Positions 57,601 to 64,000 of a DNA stretch of 64,000 nucleotides are shown here, one piece after another (the stretch's first letter is position 1; each line of letters begins with the position of its first letter). The translations under genes and the position numbers were made by a program. Origin of the DNA: Phascolomyces articulosus. Lineage: Eukaryota; Mucoromycota; Mucoromycetes; Mucorales; Lichtheimiaceae. Below the pieces are notes generated by a model. It was not told where the DNA came from. It saw only the letters and a list, made by a program, of their open reading frames with translations, and did not search any database. The stretch covers positions 496,001 to 560,000 of the forward strand of contig JAIXMP010000024.1 in the NCBI GenBank assembly GCA_025677815.1, in the 5' to 3' direction.

Positions 57601-60258
57601 TAGACCTATCAATAACTACTGCGATGTATCGCAGCAATGGTTTCATGGTGCGTAGCAATATGATTTCGGGGGGGGGGCAAACTAAAGACATAGTAATAAG
57701 TAGAATTGTTTTTTTTTTTGCTCATTCTTCTTTCTATTCACTGAATTAGACAATCTGTCTAATCGCCTAATAAAATGACCGTTTCAATTGTTCACAGGAC
57801 CGTATAGCTATTTTTTTTTTTGGTCTATTCATATATTGGTATAATAAATATCTTGCGAGTACAAAGATTGTTTCAAGTTACTGCATAGAGCATGTATTAT
57901 ATTATCATACTGGTACAACATGACATTTATATATGTTCATAGTAGTGAGTGATACTCTCGTTATATACTACTACTAAGGGTGATATTATTATCGATTTAG
58001 CATGCAACCTAAAAGCAGCCCAATAGATGAGCCCTGCAACGTAACACATTATCTTAGAAACGTTTTGTGAAATATATATAAAAAAAACTTGGCTTTTTTC
58101 TTCCTTTCAAAAATGGTGATGTTGTCATCATAAATATCAACCAAAGTAAGAATTCCTATGCCTATTTGGTATGTTTTTTCCCATAAATCTCTTTCTCATT
58201 CACAAAAAAAAAAAAAATATATTTTAATGACCCCACGATGAAATGTTCCACTATTATTCTTGACAACTGTGTCAATTTTATTTTAGTAATACGTACACCA
58301 ATCAATTTATGTGTATAATCTATTGTATATAATATGTTATGTAACAAAGGAGAATATTATAACTCCTAATTATATAATAATATATACTATCAGAATAAAG
58401 TAGTAAATGATATGTGTATATTATTGGTCATCTATCCCTAATTTAAGATGATGTTGTGCAAAAGTAGTCTTTGGATTGGTTGATGATGGAATTCTTTTAT
58501 TTCTATTGTTGACATCATTAAGGAACATAATAATATTGCATATATTATCTATAGTTCGGTGGATTTCACTAGTAGGGTTTGGAATATGGATTGCCTGGTT
58601 GACACTACTAAGTAGGGGTGGTATAATATATGGGGTAAAACAACCGAGGAAATTTAGAGTGAACAGTATATTTGGTGATGAGTGATGAAGAAGATGGTGA
58701 ACGAGGTGCGGAAGAACTAACTTATAACGCTTTTCTTATTATTCCTTGTAGTAGCGGTATTTAATTATTTCATCACACAAAATAGTAGGCCACGTTTCAC
58801 ACTTATTCTTCCTTTTTGTTGATCATTACTTTTTAAAGAGATAGTTTTGATACTAAAAGTAAAAGAAAATATCATTGTTTATTATATATTTTAAAGTAGA
58901 ACATCATTTAAAAAGATTTAAATATATCTTTTTGCAAGATGAATCTCGATTTAATGTGGTATAATCCTTCTTGATGATCTCCCAGTTTGTTATATTTTCT
59001 CCCCAGCATAATATATCCCATGGAGAGAGAAAAAAAAAGTTTGGGAAAAATCATTTCAATAAAGATAAAACGTACGACAAAATTTTTTTTAGCCATATTG
59101 AACCTACTTTTTATATATTCTTGATCTCTATAACAGTGAATAAGAATATATGTTATTCTTGGCAGAAAGAAGGTTTATAGTTTTATACATGTCATACAGT
59201 TCTTTTTCATAAATATACAAAGTTTCAAGGCAAGCATTCTTCTTTTTTACCCAAGTTTTATGGTCACACAAATTGAGGACAACAACAAAACTCAATGGCA
59301 GCATGAATTTCCGAGGGAGTTGTTCCTTGTCATACCAATCTGTTGTACGTACTGGTAAAAATCTTACTATAATAAAATATATGTAAGCAAGTCCCATAGT
59401 TTTATATACTTGGAAGCCATTGTATAATAAAATCAGCTGAGGTTTTCTTTTTTTCTGTTGTTTCATAATTAAAAAAGGAGAAAGAAGGAAGATGTGTTTT
59501 TTCTAACAAGCAATAAAAGAATCGGTAAGCCAAAATAAAAAAGTTTTCATGTACTACCCTCATGTCCGTTTTCAGTATGGAAACATATGTTTTTACAATA
59601 AATTCGCCATTTTACATCATCCTTTCCTTTATTATAAACTATTATATTTTATAATAAAAAAAACTTATTATTTGGGGCTGTGCATTGTTCATCATAAAAT
59701 GAGATGGGGATAACACATTTTTTTTTAATGAAATGGTCTAAATTATTGTTAGTGATTGTTGATACACTTTTACTATTTAGCAATAGCATATTCATTTATT
59801 TGATACTCAGTTATTATTTTATCTATCAAAAAGAGTGGGGAGAAGACCAATATTTAAAGTTGCAAAAAAAAAAGAAATTGAAAAATGAAGTGTTTTTTTT
59901 ATTTATTTCTATTTTAGTTGAGAATGAGAAGAAAATGAGAATTTCTTTTTGAATTATAATGAAAAATATAATGGATAGGATTTTGTGGTAAATACAATCA
60001 ACTTTTTTTTATTTATTATTTTAACGTTTTGCCTTATCTTCCGATACTGTTTATTCATCAACAACTTCGGCTATTTGAATTGCGTATTCCGTAATAATAC
60101 GCTTTACGGTTTTTTTTTTGTTTTCTTCTTTGTCGTTGTGTAAAACATTTTTATACATTATTTTTTTTTACCTTTATTCCCTCGGCCGTAATATAGTTCA
60201 GCCTTTTTTTTCACTCTCTAATATATAATAATCTTTATATTTCTCGTGTGTAAACGGC
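54666..60258. other. About 5.6 kb gene-poor AT-rich DNA
   Basis: No gene can be supported. Candidate frames considered: 54849-55166 plus (105 codons, GTG start, amphipathic helices but no motif); 59128-59466 minus (112 codons from an ATG, mixed composition, no family); and a minus-strand frame around 58420-58690 that is long but lacks a good start. A possible exon pair near 57460-57600 (GTAAGT...TTTTTAG) leads to a stop. These may be relics or unrecognised small genes. Confidence 0.35.
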
Positions 60259-61675
60259 ATGCCAAATAGTTTCTCTCTTTCTCGTCTCTTTTCTAAAAAA
60301 GACTCCTCTCGAAAAAGTAACAAAAGTAATAGTACAAACGAAGATAAACGTAGCAAGGATAAAATGAGTAATACCTCCACAGAAAATAGTACAGGAACCG
60401 ATTTATCAGCTGCACGCCATCGTTATGATGATCAAGGTCGACGATATCATAATCGAAATGATGCTGTTTATATACTTCCTGATGATGATGAAGGTAAATA
60501 TCATCATCACTCTCCCATTACCATTATTATCCGTAGACAAGCTTTATTAATGAACTTATCTATTTGGTAAAATAGAAATTGATCGTATTCATATGCAACA
60601 TTGGGTCTTGAAGATTGGTTTCCAAGGCAACTTTGATGCACCTCTTAAGAAAGAACTTGATGAGGGTATTACAGTTCTCGATGGTGGTTGTGGTAAGTGT
60701 GATTGTTCAGTAATAATGATTAATTATATAGAGAAAGTGAGTTCTAACGGATAACAATAAAAAAAAAAAACAGGTCCAGGCACATGGTCCTTGGAAATGG
60801 CTAAAGAATTCCCTCGATCAGATTTCTATGGTGTCGACATTTCCGAAGTATTTCCGTCCGAAATCAAGCCACCGAATTGCAATTTCCAAGTTCACAATCT
60901 TAGTAATCCTTTACCATTTACATCTGAATTTTTCGACTACATTTTCCAACGCATGTTAGTTCTCGGCATTATGCGTGACGATTGGGACAAGGTGCTTAGT
61001 CATTATATGGACGCATTGAAACCTGGTGGCTGGATTGAATTGACGGAAGTCAATATTCCCGACAGTGTCAATGCAGGACCTAAATTATCTATTTTGATGA
61101 ATACACGTAAGTTTGTTTGTTTGTTTTTTTCATATTGCGAATAATGCATAAATAACGTTTCGTTACCTTATATCAACATATAAATATTTGCTTATCTATG
61201 TTTTTAGTTGGTGAGGTTGCTAAACAAAAAGGTGTTAATCCAAGCATTTCATCTGAACTTGAAAGTAAATTGAAGAAGGCTGGTGCGGTCAATACTGTTA
61301 ACAGAAGAATTGAAGTACCTATGCATCATGGTGGTAAGCTTGGTATGTTATTATGGTATGTATCAAATTATTTATATAAATAGTAGGGGGAGTAGGCTTT
61401 TATTATGATTTCAATGTTATTGTGTGTATTTGGGAAAGAGATTCATTAACGCTATTCATCATTGGTATATATATCCATTCTATAGGGAAGATTTCGTAAT
61501 TGCATTTCGCGGATTACTCAAACCTTTTGTTGCCAAGAAATATCCTGAATATGAAGATGAAGAGGCTTACATCAAATTTATTGATGAAGTTGCTAAAGAA
61601 TGTGAAGAAACTCAAAATCATATCATCTTTTATCGTGCTTATGGTCAAAAGCCTAGTACTCCTACTGCACCATAA
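60259..61675 (+). CDS. SAM-dependent class I methyltransferase
   Basis: Five exons (60259-60493, 60576-60692, 60774-61106, 61208-61355, 61486-61675) join in phase to 340 residues. A Ser/Lys-rich N-terminus (about 1-55) precedes a Rossmann methyltransferase fold. Motif I (VLDGGCGPGTWSLEMA, with an intron inside GCG) binds S-adenosylmethionine. It is followed by DFYGVDIS (acidic loop), NPLPFTSEFFDYIFQRMLV (motif IV region) and LKPGGWIELTEV (motif VI). This layout is shared by LaeA/UMTA-like fungal methyltransferases, which act on proteins or small molecules; the substrate is unknown. No signal peptide or membrane segment. It stands alone, with no biosynthetic neighbours in view. Confidence 0.9.
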
Positions 61676-64000
61676 AGATAAAAAAAAAAGGCTTTACACA
61701 ATTTTCAAATTTATGATAATATATTTATATTTACTTTATTTTAATGTTCATATACTACAACACTTACATTTTCCTATATAATACATGATATATGTATTCA
61801 TTTATAAATACATTCTTCCAGAAGTTCATCCAATATGATACCTAATTCATTATCTATTTCCATATCATTCTATTTACCATTCAATCCCTCCTCTTCTTCT
61901 CCTTCCCCTCCCTTCATCATGTATAATAACAAATATTATAAATGTAGATAGATTAACAAAAAAAAAAATAACAAACAATTTTGTTTTCTTCCCCATCTAA
62001 TGTCATTGTATAACCTGTCATCTTTTCCGCGCTATACCGAATGGTCGGATAAAAAGTGAGTTCACCCATGTGGAAGATCTAGACTCCTGTTATTTTTTCT
62101 TTTTTTTGTAATACACAGTGAATGGGGTAAAAAAAATAAAAAAAATAAAGTGACCCACGTCGAAAAGAAAAAGAAATCTTTTATATTTATCAATTTTTTT
62201 TTGGATCGAGTAACTCAAGGATTAATGAGTATTATTTGTTATCTTTTTTATAAACAATAGATTATGATATTATATATTGAATCTCTAAAAACCCAGAAAG
62301 GGATTCATGCTGTAAAGAAAAAGGGCGCATAAAAGTACTTTTTCCTTTCCAGTCAAAAGATGAACAAGTTCGCGTTCTTTTTTTTTTTTATCTGGGTAAC
62401 ATAAACGGATAGTTTACCGAATTCCTTCGGATTTCTTGCCAATAAAGAAACATAAAAGTCAAAGTAGTGTTATCGTATTTTATCATTAGGAAAATCAGTA
62501 GTTTCTATATAATAACTATTCAAACGCTCTCTCTTTTTTTTGTGTAATCCATCTCATACCTTTAAGAAGCAAAGGATGACTTTATATACCATAAAGGAAA
62601 GACCCATGGTAACTCATAGCAGTTACCCATCATTAGAATGTGATACAAGATATCTTTAACCACTAGCGTGGTAAAAGTGATGTTCACAAAGACTGATCAA
62701 TGTTGAAGAAGGATTTTACCATTGTGTTGTCTCCTTTACCTATTACCCATTCATTTCAATAAATGAAAAAAAATATATAGATAGTTGATAAAATAATTAT
62801 TTCTACAAGCTGATATATTTTTTTTTTCTTCAACAGTGTGACATATAACCATATTTAGATAACCTATTATGCAAGATGAAAAATTCTGGTAATGATAGTA
62901 TAAAAAATAAAAAGCCCATTTAAAACACAGTGTAATGATGGACAATTTGCCTCTCCGATCAATACTGCTTGAATGATAATAAAAAGTAAAGTGCATCTCC
63001 TCTCTCTCTCTTTCTTTTTCCACTTGCACTCTAACAAATTTGTAGAAAAACTTATTTGTACTTTTTTTTTTAAAAAAAAAGTAGTTGGTAAACATTTTAC
63101 TTTTTTTTCACTCATATCATTCTATGTATATTAAAAGATGTTACCACGCACTGATGCCATAATTTGATCGTCGATCAGAAAATGTAACAAACAAATAATA
63201 TACAAGAAACAAGAAAAAAAAATCATGCAGTTTTTTCTCTCTCTCATGTCAGATGATCAAAATTGATCAATTTTTTTTTTTTGACAAGTACAATTATTAT
63301 TAATAACAACAATTACAAAGTGCATGGGATTACTTAGATAGCAGTGCCATTATTATTATTAGCATTAGTAAAGAACCAATTATAAGTTTGGAAAAATAGA
63401 TTTATTCAGTGAATGATTACTTATCTCATCTTTTGTCACACGAGTTCCTTATATCATAAAATGGATCTTGACTATTATTGAAAATTGACACGGATATATA
63501 TTATTATGAGTTGAAGGCTTTTTTTTTCTTTTGACCTTTGTAGTAGTAGACTGTTTGTTGAACAATAAGAAATAGATAATCTTTTTTTCCCTAGAACACA
63601 GAATATATCTCATTGTCTATTGGAAAAGTATATGTATTCACCAAATGACTTTATTATTAACCACTTGTATAATAAGTAAACCAGCTACTGTATTTTCATT
63701 ATCCATAAATTAAAGTTTATATTATAGCCACTTGATTCATATTCCTCAAGCTTGAATTATAATATTTGTGTTGCGGAAACATTATATTGAGATAAACAAA
63801 GGTTTCTATGGACATAAAGTAAACATGATAGACTGTACTACTTGAATCAACTACTCAAGGAAAAAAATTATTAATTTAGTAGAAAACACAAAACTCTAAT
63901 AAACCTGTTTTTTCACCTTTTTGAAATAGCTATGAAAAATATATACCTTCTTTTTTGTTGAAAATATAATGCAGATCTTACCCTTAAAAAAAAGAAACAG
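61676..64000. other. Intergenic to window end, no gene supported
   Basis: AT-rich with poly-A/T and CT runs. Minus-strand frames at 62751-63115 are derived from homopolymers. No RNA gene, repeat pair or exon is recognised. Confidence 0.4.

Noticed and set aside
57460..57760. Possible spliced exon pair with GTAAGT donor and TTTTTAG acceptor
   Set aside because: After joining, the second exon stops within three codons; no start codon or homologous motif.
58476..58685. Hydrophobic plus-strand frame resembling a membrane protein
   Set aside because: Begins only with TTG. The opposite strand is equally open with a mixed-composition peptide, and neither has splice signals or motifs that decide.

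Overview
The window looks like nuclear DNA of a fungus, most likely an early-diverging filamentous one (Mucoromycota, probably Mucorales). The reasons are: very AT-rich intergenic DNA with long homopolymers; small introns (mostly about 50-130 bp) with GTAAGT-like donors and TAG/CAG acceptors; a single-chain fungal isopropylmalate isomerase; a tyrosine-recombinase (Crypton/Ndc10-like) gene and LINE remnants of the type common in Mucorales; and a eukaryotic tRNA-Ala with A and B boxes. Exon structures were joined by hand from reading frames and splice signals. Functional calls rest on motifs I can see, not on database searches.

Region 1 (1-14.2 kb) is a transposon-rich accessory island. It holds a 5'-truncated LINE reverse-transcriptase tail (702-1433, minus), one or two small helix-turn-helix genes (2153-3994, minus), and a three-intron Crypton-like tyrosine recombinase (5840-9143, plus) with one frameshift at a T8 tract. 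It also holds three solo-LTR-like insertions that I could delimit with TG...CA ends and 5-bp target-site duplications. Two are copies of one 571/572-bp family in opposite orientation (3324-3894 and 13427-13998). The third is an 880-bp LTR of another family with nested tandem duplications (9356-10235). One of the 571/572-bp copies lies inside an intron of the HTH gene. A tRNA-Ala(CGC) is at 12020-12092 and a 120-residue coiled-coil/RING protein at 14178-14625.

Region 2 (14.7-23 kb) is gene-poor. Its main content is two neighbouring minus-strand genes for small secreted cysteine-rich proteins (19205-19558 and 20053-20370). Each carries two cysteine-stabilised alpha-beta (defensin-like) modules with almost identical cysteine spacing. 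One protein has two complete six-Cys modules. The other has a complete module plus one lacking exactly the first and fourth cysteines. I regard this pair as the most interesting undescribed candidate.

Region 3 (23-39.4 kb) is the conserved gene core: a WD40/inositol-polyphosphate 5-phosphatase (plus), an aldo-keto reductase (plus), a homeodomain protein (plus), an ENTH-domain epsin (minus), an uncharacterised single-pass membrane protein (minus), and an aconitase-family protein (plus) in which all three iron-sulfur cysteines and the C-terminal swivel domain are missing.

Region 4 (39.7-64 kb) alternates long gene-poor AT-rich stretches with isolated genes: a decayed ankyrin-repeat relic, a 56-residue Cys-rich microprotein, the leucine-biosynthesis enzyme LEU1, a C2 / glycine-zipper / coiled-coil / chitin-binding (CBM5/12-like) protein, and a SAM-dependent methyltransferase. 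Apart from the defensin-like pair there is no evident functional cluster. The genes are individually spaced and in mixed orientation, as expected for a eukaryotic chromosome arm segment.
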